DNA of 6,506 nt, from positions 1 to 6,506 of the forward strand of contig JAFDFW010000149.1 of assembly GCA_019309605.1 (NCBI GenBank), written 5' to 3'. Below, piece after piece: positions 1-5,138 of the stretch (position 1 is the stretch's first letter; each line of letters begins with the position of its first letter). The translations under genes were made by a program, and so were the position numbers. Under the pieces are notes generated by a model. It worked only from the letters and a program-made list of their open reading frames with translations. It ran no database searches and had not been told where the DNA came from. Origin of the DNA: Deltaproteobacteria bacterium. Its GTDB lineage: Bacteria > Myxococcota_A > Polyangia > Polyangiales > Houyiibacteriaceae.

Positions 1-2054
1 TAGTCGTTGCGCTGGGCGACTCGAACGTCTTCTGCACCCTCGATTCCTGCGATGTGTCGAGCGATGTCCCCGCCAATTGTTTCGAGGACCTCGAGGTCGC
101 TGCCTTTGACTTGGAAGTGAATCGGCGCGGGCTCGCCGAAGTTGAGCGCGGCGGTGAGCATGCCGCCGGTGTCGAACGCGAACTCGGCCTGGGGGAAATC
201 CCTCCGCAACGTTTCACGGAGGGTCTCGACGACTTCGAAGATGTCCCGACGGCCCTCCTTGAGCTGGAGCAGCATGAAGGCGTCCATCGGGCCAGTGTTG
301 GGCGTGTACGCGGCGGGCCAATCCATGAGGACGCCGATATTGGTGATCAGCATGCGCAGATTCGAATCCGGGTCGTTCTCGACCGTGGGAAACTCCGGGT
401 CCGGCTCACCCAGCTCGTCGATGACGGCGCTCTCGACGGCGGCGAGCACTCGCTCGGTGTGCTCGATTCGCGTGCCCGAAGGCATTCGCACGTAGATCTG
501 GAGTTGCGCCGCATCGACGCGCGGAAAGAGCTCGGTTCCGGTCTGGGTCAGGAGAAAGCCTGCAGCCACCGCTGCAATCGCAGTCGCGGTCAGCACCGCC
601 CACCGACCTCGAATCGCGGAAGAGATCGCGTTCGAATAGCGATGTTGCCAACCGCTCTCGTGAGGCGCTCCACCTTCGCCAGCCTCCAAGAACCGTGCAC
701 AGAACGAGGGGACCACGGTGAGTGCCACGATGAGGGACGCAACGATCACGAATGTGGCGGCCCATGCGAGCGGCGCGAAGAGATACTTCGCCATCCCTGA
801 AAGGAAAATCGTCGGCAAGAAGACCGCTGCAAACGTCAGCGTCGAAACCACGATCGACGGAGCCACTTCCTTGGTGCCATCGAGCGCGGCACGTGCTTTC
901 GATTTCCCGAGCGACCGGTGCCGAATGATGTTCTCAACCACGACGATCGACTGGTCGACCAACGCCGTGGCCCGAAATGTTCGAAGAAAGAGGAAGACGA
1001 CGAGACCCGCAAGGAGCGCACCCAAGAGGGCCGCAAACTGTAAACCATCGATCGCATCACGAACGTACACCGATTGATCGAGCACGACCTCGAGCGCCAA
1101 GTCTTGAGCGCGCTCGTCCATCTCCCGCAATCGCTCGCGGATCTGCCGAAGCTGGCCCTGGATGGCGTCGACGATCTCGATCGTGTTCGCGCCTGGCTGA
1201 CGATAAATCGGGATGTAGACCTGCCGCCGCCCGTTGATCCGCACGATGTTCGATTGAATCTGCGCAGAATCTTGGACACTAGCGACGTCCCGCATGAAAA
1301 CGACGCTTCCGTTGTGGGTCGCAATGGGCATGTCGTTGAGCTCAGCGACCTTGGCAGGCATTGCGTTGGCGAAGATTTGATAGTCGGTTTCGCCGGCCTT
1401 CATGTTGCCTGCGGGCACGAACACCGATTGCTTGTTAAGCGCGCGAACGACATCCATGGGGCTCAAGCCACGCGCCTCGAGCTTGTTGCGGTCGACGTAC
1501 GCGAGGATGCGGCGGAGCTTTCCGCCATAGACCGCAGGCGCGATCACCCCTGGGATCGACTGCAATCGGTTACGGAGCTCGAAGTACGCGACGTCGTACA
1601 ACTCCTTTTCGGTCATGGTCGGGGACGACACGCTCACGAGGCACAACGGCACCGACGCCGTCGGATCGAAGGGCATCACCATCGGCGGCACGGTCCCGGG
1701 CGGCAGGTAGAACATGTCGCTGACCGCGTACGAGGTGACCTGACTCATCGCCGTCTCGAAGGCGATCCCTTCACGGAAGAAGTCCTTCACGATGCTCACC
1801 CCAAGCATCGACCGCGCTTCCTGATGCTCAATCCCCACCGACTGACCGGTCCAGCGCTCGAGGCGGCTCGTGATATCGCGCTCCATCACCTCGGGCGGCA
1901 TCCCGGGATAGAACGTGACGATCTGCACCGCCGGCGTCTTGAATGTAGGCAGCAAATCAGCCGGTAGGTCACGATACGAAACCGTGCCAAGCACCAAGAC
2001 GATGAGTGCACCTACGAGGACGATGTATGGATAACGAATCGCGCCGCGAATCAC
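1..2054 (-). CDS. RND-family efflux transporter permease, N-terminal two thirds, with internal in-frame deletion
   Basis: This is an inner-membrane, proton-driven efflux permease of the AcrB/CusA superfamily, which normally forms a trimer working with a periplasmic adaptor and an outer-membrane channel. It reads from a GTG at 2054 without a stop to the left edge (684 codons, against roughly 1,020-1,050 in the family). A GAGAGG ribosome site (2060-2065) lies 5 bases before the GTG, and the protein begins VIRGAIRYPYIV as is usual. TM1 is at about residues 9-25, followed by the first porter region with DLLPTFKTPAV and YPGMPPEVME, and TM2 at about 338-357 ending FLFLRTFRAT. The next residues are ALVDQSIVVVENI (364-376), which in relatives lie about 40 residues further on: TM3 and the first half of TM4 are missing. 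TM5 (about 399-417), TM6 (426-447) and TM7 (about 483-502) follow, then part of the second porter region. D367 matches the proton-relay Asp407 of AcrB, and Q replaces Asp408, a position variable in the superfamily. Drug versus metal specificity cannot be told. The family is certain; whether the product works is doubtful. Confidence 0.93.
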   Translation of the reverse strand, partial: MIRGAIRYPYIVLVGALIVLVLGTVSYRDLPADLLPTFKTPAVQIVTFYPGMPPEVMERDITSRLERWTGQSVGIEHQEARSMLGVSIVKDFFREGIAFETAMSQVTSYAVSDMFYLPPGTVPPMVMPFDPTASVPLCLVSVSSPTMTEKELYDVAYFELRNRLQSIPGVIAPAVYGGKLRRILAYVDRNKLEARGLSPMDVVRALNKQSVFVPAGNMKAGETDYQIFANAMPAKVAELNDMPIATHNGSVVFMRDVASVQDSAQIQSNIVRINGRRQVYIPIYRQPGANTIEIVDAIQGQLRQIRERLREMDERAQDLALEVVLDQSVYVRDAIDGLQFAALLGALLAGLVVFLFLRTFRATALVDQSIVVVENIIRHRSLGKSKARAALDGTKEVAPSIVVSTLTFAAVFLPTIFLSGMAKYLFAPLAWAATFVIVASLIVALTVVPSFCARFLEAGEGGAPHESGWQHRYSNAISSAIRGRWAVLTATAIAAVAAGFLLTQTGTELFPRVDAAQLQIYVRMPSGTRIEHTERVLAAVESAVIDELGEPDPEFPTVENDPDSNLRMLITNIGVLMDWPAAYTPNTGPMDAFMLLQLKEGRRDIFEVVETLRETLRRDFPQAEFAFDTGGMLTAALNFGEPAPIHFQVKGSDLEVLETIGGDIARHIAGIEGAEDVRVAQRND

Positions 2055-2253
2055 GGCAACCTCTCACTACGCATAAGGGGCTTAGCTTCTCGCGCTTCGC
2101 GCGATTCTTGAAGGGGCGTGGTGTGGGGCCTTCTTTTGGGCCTCGGCGTCCGTCGCCAACGCAAAAGCACGTGCGACAATCGCGAGACCCGGAAAGAAGC
2201 GCGAAGCGAGGTCGTTCATCATGCACTTCTCGTTGAAGCCCGGAGCCTACCGA
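2055..2253. other. Intergenic region upstream of the RND permease gene
   Basis: These 199 bases separate the stop of the Cys-rich protein gene from the GTG of the permease, both on the minus strand. They hold the permease ribosome site (2060-2065), a 6-bp stem with a 3-base loop (2090-2104), a 10-bp inverted repeat with arms 2093-2102 and 2199-2208, and an 8-bp palindrome GCACGTGC at 2167-2174. I see no clear -35/-10 pair and no terminator with a T-tract. Short frames exist here (46 codons on the minus strand from 2222) but none has convincing coding features. The permease is therefore probably the first gene of its own transcript, which is unusual because an adaptor (membrane fusion protein) gene commonly precedes it. 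Confidence 0.6.
2090..2104. repeat. Short stem-loop in the RND gene leader
   Basis: TCGCGC (2090-2095), a TTC loop and GCGCGA (2099-2104) make a perfect 6-bp stem, 36 bases upstream of the permease GTG. The core CGCTTCGCGC (2093-2102) also has its exact reverse complement at 2199-2208, so two alternative pairings are possible in the leader transcript. No role is known; GC-rich DNA often has such stems by chance. Confidence 0.35.
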
Positions 2254-2898
2254 CTACTGGGCGCAGATCGCGACACTCCGCTGCTCTGTCGTGCTGCACG
2301 CGTGAGCTGCCCCGGGGCCTTCCAGGGACGCGGCCAGGTCTGAACAGGTCATGTTCGAGACGCAATCGATCGTGTCGATGAAGGCACTGCCGCACGCCGA
2401 TGAAGTCACTTCGGCCCCCGTGACGCTCTCTGCGCAGACGTCCCGACAGTCGGCCCCTAACTCGACGTTGGGACAGGCCTCTGCGGCGCTACAGAACGCT
2501 TCGCAAGCGAGCGCGACTTCGTTCACGGGGCCAGCGGGATCAGCGGGGTCAACGGGGTCGCCAGGTTCACAGCTGCTCACCCTTTGCTCGTAGGGAGTGC
2601 AGTCATCCTGGGAGAATGCGCTGATGGCACGCACCGAGAGGGCGGAGCACGAGAGCTGCTTGTAGCAGGCGAGCGCGTCATCGAACGTCCCGGGGCAGGT
2701 CCCCCCAAGCAGCTCGGCGTCCGCTACGGAGGCCTCGCAACTCGAGACGCACGTGCTTCTTGATTCGAGGTTCGGACAGCTATCTATTCTGCCGCAAGCC
2801 TCCTCGCACGCTGTGCCTGAGGCTGCGTCTCCACAGCCAATGCCGGTGATCAGTACGCCTATGCAGATTGCAGCTCGAACGATGTTGTTGTCGATCAT
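2254..2898 (-). CDS. Exported Cys-rich protein, probable lipoprotein, with two tandem ten-cysteine modules
   Basis: A 214-residue secreted protein of unknown function. I chose the ATG at 2898 because GAGGA (2906-2910) lies 7 bases before it and a signal sequence follows at once; the longer in-frame start at 2955 would bury that signal. Residues 1-22 are hydrophobic and end in ITGIGC. C22 could carry lipid, but the -3 residue is Gly rather than Leu, so the lipobox is imperfect. Two modules follow. Module 1 has Cys at 31, 35, 41, 50, 54, 68, 78, 84, 100 and 110. Module 2 has Cys at 132, 136, 142, 151, 155, 169, 179, 185, 201 and 212. Nine of the ten spacings are identical, and both share the SC/AC-PN motif and EQR near the end. 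A Pro/Asp/Gly linker (111-127) joins them. Ten even-numbered Cys per module suggest disulfides formed in an oxidising compartment. The gene overlaps the preceding small membrane protein by 4 bases. Similar Cys-rich lipoproteins are common in myxobacteria, but I recognise no named family. Confidence 0.85.
   Translation of the reverse strand: MIDNNIVRAAICIGVLITGIGCGDAASGTACEEACGRIDSCPNLESRSTCVSSCEASVADAELLGGTCPGTFDDALACYKQLSCSALSVRAISAFSQDDCTPYEQRVSSCEPGDPVDPADPAGPVNEVALACEAFCSAAEACPNVELGADCRDVCAESVTGAEVTSSACGSAFIDTIDCVSNMTCSDLAASLEGPGAAHACSTTEQRSVAICAQ
2527..2568 (-). repeat. Nine-base repeat coding the inter-module linker
   Basis: The stretch that joins the two Cys-rich modules is made of imperfect 9-base units of the type (G/A)(C/A)CGGGGTC on the plus strand. 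They code for the repeated Asp-Pro-Val/Ala and Asp-Pro-Ala/Gly tripeptides of the linker. Such units can change copy number by slippage, which would alter linker length without breaking the frame. Confidence 0.55.
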
Positions 2899-3098
2899 GG
2901 GGTTGTCCTCGTGGTGTGGAGGTCCAGTCGGACCTCCGTTTCGTACAGTTGCCATTGACCCGGGACTCGGTTGGCTTGAACCCCCGATACGCTGTCGCCC
3001 TCGCGGCGCCGTTGGCCGTGGGCGTGGTCTCGGGGTTGCAGGGCGAACACGAAGAGCGCCATCGCTAGCAAGACCATCAGTACGTCCCGAATCATCAT
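2895..3098 (-). CDS. Small single-helix membrane protein, unknown function
   Basis: A 67-residue protein starting with a double ATG (3098 or 3095). Residues 1-5 are polar (MMIRD), then residues 6-20 form one hydrophobic helix (VLMVLLAMALFVFAL). A basic, hydrophilic tail of about 47 residues follows, with QRRRE near 29-33 and GQWQLYETEVRLDL near 47-60. The charge pattern suggests either an inner-membrane anchor or an uncleaved signal. The TGA stop overlaps the ATG of the Cys-rich protein gene as ATGA, which points to translational coupling and co-transcription. No good ribosome site precedes the start; instead a hairpin (3101-3119) lies just upstream. I recognise no family. It could be a chance frame, but the third positions are GC-rich and the exact stop-start overlap supports it. 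Confidence 0.5.
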   Translation of the reverse strand: MMIRDVLMVLLAMALFVFALQPRDHAHGQRRREGDSVSGVQANRVPGQWQLYETEVRLDLHTTRTTP

Positions 3099-3100
3099 GA

Positions 3101-3119
3101 CCCGTTGCTAACGCACGGG
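3101..3119. repeat. Hairpin directly upstream of the small membrane protein start
   Basis: CCCG-(T)-TGC / loop TAAC / GCA-CGGG forms a 7-bp stem with one bulged base and a 4-base loop. It ends two bases from the ATG at 3098 and covers the place where a ribosome site would be. It might limit translation of the minus-strand gene; no T-tract follows, so it is not an obvious terminator. Confidence 0.35.
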
Positions 3120-3180
3120 GCGTGCCATGCGAAAAAGCCGAGTGATTGCAGGAAAAAGCTGGGTCTAGGAGGGGGAGGTG

Positions 3181-3216
3181 ACGACTGTCGTCATCAGTTT
3201 CGGACGACTGCCGTCA
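3181..3216. repeat. Two 13-base direct repeats, each nearly self-complementary
   Basis: ACGACTGTCGTCA (3181-3193) and ACGACTGCCGTCA (3204-3216) differ at one base and are spaced 23 bases apart. The first, with the preceding G, contains the perfect dyad GACGAC-T-GTCGTC (3180-3192). They lie in the 166-base gap between the LprI-like gene and the small membrane protein gene, upstream of the latter on the minus strand. Two similar dyads two helical turns apart are compatible with a regulator binding site, or with 3' stem structures of the LprI-like transcript. This is inferred from the pattern only. Confidence 0.4.
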
Positions 3217-3264
3217 AACGTCAGCTGCCCGAACCTCAGCGCGACGTCTTCATCGGAGCTGGCG

Positions 3265-3678
3265 CTACCACTTCACGCTGCCCGCGCACATGTCGCCTTC
3301 CTCGGTGCCTTTCAGCCAGACCTTGAGTTGTGCGACTCGGGCTGTCGTAAGGTAGGTCATTTCGTTGCAAATGCATTCTCCGAGGACGCTCCCGTAGTAC
3401 CCCGGTGTGTCGTCCGGGTACAGCGAATCGATGTGGCCATCTCTAAACTTGATCCAAGCACGCTGGGCGACTTTGAGCTTTTGTAGGAATAGCTTGTCGT
3501 TTTTGTAGACCTTCCGGATCTTCTTGTAGACCCGGTTGAGCTCCGCGTCGGCTTTGCCGCAGGACATATCCTCCCAATCAACCAGCTCGGCGTCCGTTTC
3601 CACGGGGATCGTGCTGAGCGCAACGAGTAGACCGACAAAAGCTAGACGCCTTGCAGACAGAAATCTTCTCTTAGACAT
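3265..3678 (-). CDS. LprI/DUF1311-family exported protein (lysozyme-inhibitor type)
   Basis: A 137-residue exported protein. The ATG at 3678 is preceded by AAGGTGG (3685-3691) with a 6-base gap. Residues 1-30 form a signal peptide: a basic start (SKRR..ARR), a hydrophobic core LAFVGLLVALSTI, and a likely cleavage after TDA. The mature part fits the DUF1311/LprI pattern: first Cys at 40 followed by KADAELNRVYKKIRKVY (42-58), then the hallmark LKVAQRAWIKFRD (68-80), then GS and a second Cys (102/104) and a T-x-x-R-x-x-QLKVWL close (111-122). Cys are at 40, 102, 104 and 131, allowing two disulfides. In this family some members bind and inhibit host or rival lysozymes in the periplasm; many are uncharacterised. 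The gene stands alone, with divergent DNA upstream. Family assignment is strong, inhibitor activity is not shown by sequence. Confidence 0.85.
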   Translation of the reverse strand: MSKRRFLSARRLAFVGLLVALSTIPVETDAELVDWEDMSCGKADAELNRVYKKIRKVYKNDKLFLQKLKVAQRAWIKFRDGHIDSLYPDDTPGYYGSVLGECICNEMTYLTTARVAQLKVWLKGTEEGDMCAGSVKW

Positions 3679-3684
3679 GTGGCA

Positions 3685-3691
3685 CCACCTT
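3685..3691 (-). promoter_or_regulatory. Ribosome binding site of the LprI-like gene
   Basis: AAGGTGG on the minus strand, six bases before the ATG at 3678. It supports this start and hence the full signal peptide. Confidence 0.7.
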
Positions 3692-3799
3692 GGTTGTCAG
3701 CACGCGTGCGTCGCGTCCTGAGGGTCGACCTCAGGCAAAAGCGATCGGCCATCACGTGAACGACTTGCCGAGACAATCTTCGACAAGAGTCCAGCTGTC

Positions 3800-3813
3800 C
3801 ATACGTAATTGTT
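3800..3813 (+). repeat. 14-bp direct repeat, copy 1
   Basis: CATACGTAATTGTT, identical to the copy starting at 3909. It contains the palindrome TACGTA and an A/T-rich end that differs from the surrounding GC-rich DNA. It sits 122 bases before the LprI-like ATG (minus strand). Confidence 0.7.
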
Positions 3814-3819
3814 GTGATG

Positions 3820-3832
3820 TTTGACGTTCAAA
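3820..3832. repeat. Dyad TTTGA-CGT-TCAAA
   Basis: A perfect 5-bp inverted repeat around a 3-base centre, seven bases after the first 14-bp repeat. The shape fits a dimeric regulator site, but there is no independent support. Confidence 0.3.
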
Positions 3833-3908
3833 GTCGCGAAAGTCGTGCATACCGTACGCTCGCCAGCATCGTTTGCGGCTCCGGAGCATGGGCCATGTCC
3901 GAATCTGG

Positions 3909-3922
3909 CATACGTAATTGTT
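3909..3922 (+). repeat. 14-bp direct repeat, copy 2
   Basis: CATACGTAATTGTT, identical to copy 1 and in the same orientation, 109 bases downstream of it. The sequences flanking the two copies do not match, so this is not simply a large tandem duplication. It lies 20 bases before the TTGACA box. Confidence 0.7.
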
Positions 3923-3941
3923 TACCCCCTTGCTCGAACGC

Positions 3942-3970
3942 TTGACAGAGATTCGAGTGATCGGAGAAAT
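3942..3970 (+). promoter_or_regulatory. Possible sigma-70-type promoter toward the CsgG/FlgT-like gene
   Basis: TTGACA (3942-3947) is a perfect -35 box; 17 bases later AGAAAT (3965-3970) is only a 3/6 match to the -10 consensus. A transcript from here would have a leader of about 165 bases before the ATG at 4142. The weak -10 keeps this tentative. Confidence 0.3.
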
Positions 3971-4127
3971 TCACGCTTAGCGTCGCAGCTTCGCCACGGC
4001 GGCGCCTGAACCTCTGTTCGCTCACCAAGTCGATACGGACTCTTGTGGATTTTCGTAAACGACGATATCAATTTCCACCCGATCGGGATGGTGCGCACGG
4101 CGGTCGACGGCGCCTATGGGATCGTCT

Positions 4128-4132
4128 AGGAG
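4128..4132 (+). promoter_or_regulatory. Ribosome binding site of the CsgG/FlgT-like gene
   Basis: AGGAG lies nine bases before the ATG at 4142 and fixes the start so that a complete signal peptide is made. Confidence 0.7.
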
Positions 4133-4141
4133 ATAGCAGAG

Positions 4142-5107
4142 ATGACAACTTCAAATAGCTACATAGCATTGGCGCTGATCGCCTGCTTCGCATTGGCACC
4201 CGCGGTGCTAGTGAGCAGCCCGGCAAGAGCATCCTGGGTGAGAACCACCATCGTGGTTGCACCGACTGCGTGGGACACCAAGCAAGAGGTGTGGTTCGGG
4301 AAGGCCGAACAGAAGGCTTTCGAAGAGCAACTTGCTCAAGGCTTGGATGCGACCGGAAGGTACCGGATTGTCAACGTGGAAGACCTCACCGTCGTCGAGG
4401 CTACAGAAACCAAGAAGGGCGGCGTCCACGGCGCACAACTTCTGATCGGGTGCCACATCAAAAAGGCCAAGAAGACCGAGCAGAAGGGCAAGAAGGTCAA
4501 CGTGCTCGGCCTTGGGGGCTCGCAGAAGGTGAAGTCGACCTACGAGATGGAGTTGGCCGTCAGCCTGTTCAACACCCGGACGCAGATGGAGCTCACCGCA
4601 GCCACGGTAAAGGTCACGAAAACGTACGAGGACACCACTCGAAACGTGGATCTCGCCGGACTGAAGTTCAAGAAGGATCGCACGTACAGCGACAAGTCGA
4701 CGCTGCAGATTGGCCGAGACTTGGTTGCAGAGGCTGTGAAGGTGATCGATCGAAAGGTGCGTGACTATGGCTGGAGGAGCTCGGTGAAAGGCGTGGTCAA
4801 TGGAAAGCCGATAATCATGGGCGGCAAGCGGGACGGCCTAGGCGTTGGCATGGAGTTCGACCTGATTGAGGAAAGCGGGCCGCTCATCGACGACGACACT
4901 GGAGAGATTCTCGACGAGGGCGACGAAACGAAAGTCGGCCGCCTTCGTGTGGTGGAAGTCAAAGAGAAGGTGTCGTACTGCCAGAAGGTATCGGGACGAG
5001 ACGCCGTGAAGGGCGACATCGTTCGACTCGACGAGTCAAAGAAGCAGGTCAGTGCACCAGGGAAGCCCGCCCAAGTGGCGTCGGCACTCGCCGCCTCTGG
5101 CCAGTAG
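4142..5107 (+). CDS. Periplasmic CsgG-like / FlgT C-terminal-like protein
   Basis: A 321-residue exported protein. Residues 1-30 form a signal peptide with core YIALALIACFALAPAVLV and cleavage site ARA before SW. There is no lipobox, so unlike CsgG it should be released into the periplasm. Residues 33-205 match the CsgG/LpoB/FlgT middle-domain fold: a TTIVVAP strand, a FEEQLAQGLDATGRYRIVN helix-strand (60-78), GAQLLIG (97-103, the usual GA-x-hydrophobic strand), YEMELAVSLFNTRT (134-147), and DKSTLQIGRDLVAEAVKVI (184-202). A very basic loop (KKAKKTEQKGKK, 107-118) and GLGG lie between. Residues 215-296 resemble the FlgT C-terminal SH3-like domain: V-x-G-x-PIIMGG, G-x-GVGMEFDLI, DDDTGEILDE, GRLRVVEV and VKGDIVRL. 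CsgG forms the curli export pore and FlgT belongs to the flagellar H ring; no curli or flagellar genes are near, so the role here is open. A short polar tail (297-321) closes it. Confidence 0.75.
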   Translation: MTTSNSYIALALIACFALAPAVLVSSPARASWVRTTIVVAPTAWDTKQEVWFGKAEQKAFEEQLAQGLDATGRYRIVNVEDLTVVEATETKKGGVHGAQLLIGCHIKKAKKTEQKGKKVNVLGLGGSQKVKSTYEMELAVSLFNTRTQMELTAATVKVTKTYEDTTRNVDLAGLKFKKDRTYSDKSTLQIGRDLVAEAVKVIDRKVRDYGWRSSVKGVVNGKPIIMGGKRDGLGVGMEFDLIEESGPLIDDDTGEILDEGDETKVGRLRVVEVKEKVSYCQKVSGRDAVKGDIVRLDESKKQVSAPGKPAQVASALAASGQ

Positions 5108-5130
5108 GCCCACCGCGCGAGCGGGCGGCC
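5107..5130. terminator. Hairpin between convergent genes, candidate bidirectional terminator
   Basis: GGCC (5107-5110) pairs with GGCC (5127-5130) and CCGC (5113-5116) with GCGG (5121-5124), with a GCGA (GNRA-type) tetraloop and a 2x2 internal loop. It occupies almost all of the 31 bases between the two converging stop codons and starts on the last base of the TAG of the left gene. No T-tract follows on either strand, so any intrinsic termination would be of the weak, hairpin-only kind. Confidence 0.4.
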
Positions 5131-5138
5131 TGGTACGC

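Larger units (their letters stand above)
3679..4141. other. Divergent intergenic region with repeats and dyads
   Basis: These 463 bases lie between the LprI-like gene (leftward) and the CsgG/FlgT-like gene (rightward), so they should hold both promoters. I see an exact 14-bp direct repeat (3800 and 3909), the 10-bp palindrome GCACGCGTGC (3700-3709) 22 bases before the LprI-like ATG, a TTTGA-CGT-TCAAA dyad (3820-3832), a TTGACA box at 3942-3947, and a strong ribosome site at 4128-4132. Parts (3800-3830, 4040-4075) are clearly richer in A/T than the genes. Two short frames of 62 and 66 codons cross it on opposite strands but look like chance: no ribosome site, no domain, no conserved pattern. 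Confidence 0.65.

Noticed and set aside
54..800. Long plus-strand frame of 248 codons
   Set aside because: It lies wholly antisense to the RND permease, whose family motifs are clear. The product is a charged, repeat-poor sequence with no domain, typical of a shadow frame in GC-rich DNA.
1074..1967. Plus-strand frame of 297 codons
   Set aside because: Antisense to the permease porter region. The His/Arg-rich composition (HHRRH, RRRR runs) is what the reverse of GC-rich codons gives.
2082..2222. Minus-strand frame of 46 codons (MMNDLASRFFPG...) in the permease leader
   Set aside because: Only a weak GAGAAG stands before the start, the hydrophobic part is short, and no family is recognisable. 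It could be a leader peptide but nothing in the sequence favours that over chance.
2899..2955. Longer N-terminus (19 more residues) for the Cys-rich protein
   Set aside because: It would place a polar Pro/His-rich segment before the signal sequence and lacks a ribosome site, whereas the ATG at 2898 has GAGGA at a good distance.
3101..3120. Integron attC-like core (GTTAGC / GCTAAC) at the hairpin
   Set aside because: The outer and inner core boxes of an attC site are not present in the required spacing, and no integrase or cassette structure is seen.
3162..3264. Minus-strand open stretch after the LprI-like stop, with protein-like composition
   Set aside because: It has no start codon until near its end, and the LprI-like protein is already complete in length and motifs, so a frameshifted extension is not needed.
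3178..3486. Plus-strand frame of 102 codons from GTG at 3178, with a strong AGGAGG five bases upstream
   Set aside because: The ribosome-site match is striking, but two thirds of the frame is antisense to the LprI-like gene, which has clear family motifs, a signal peptide and its own ribosome site.
3821..4028. Short frames on both strands in the divergent intergenic region
   Set aside because: No ribosome site, no hydrophobic signal or domain, and they overlap each other and the direct repeats.
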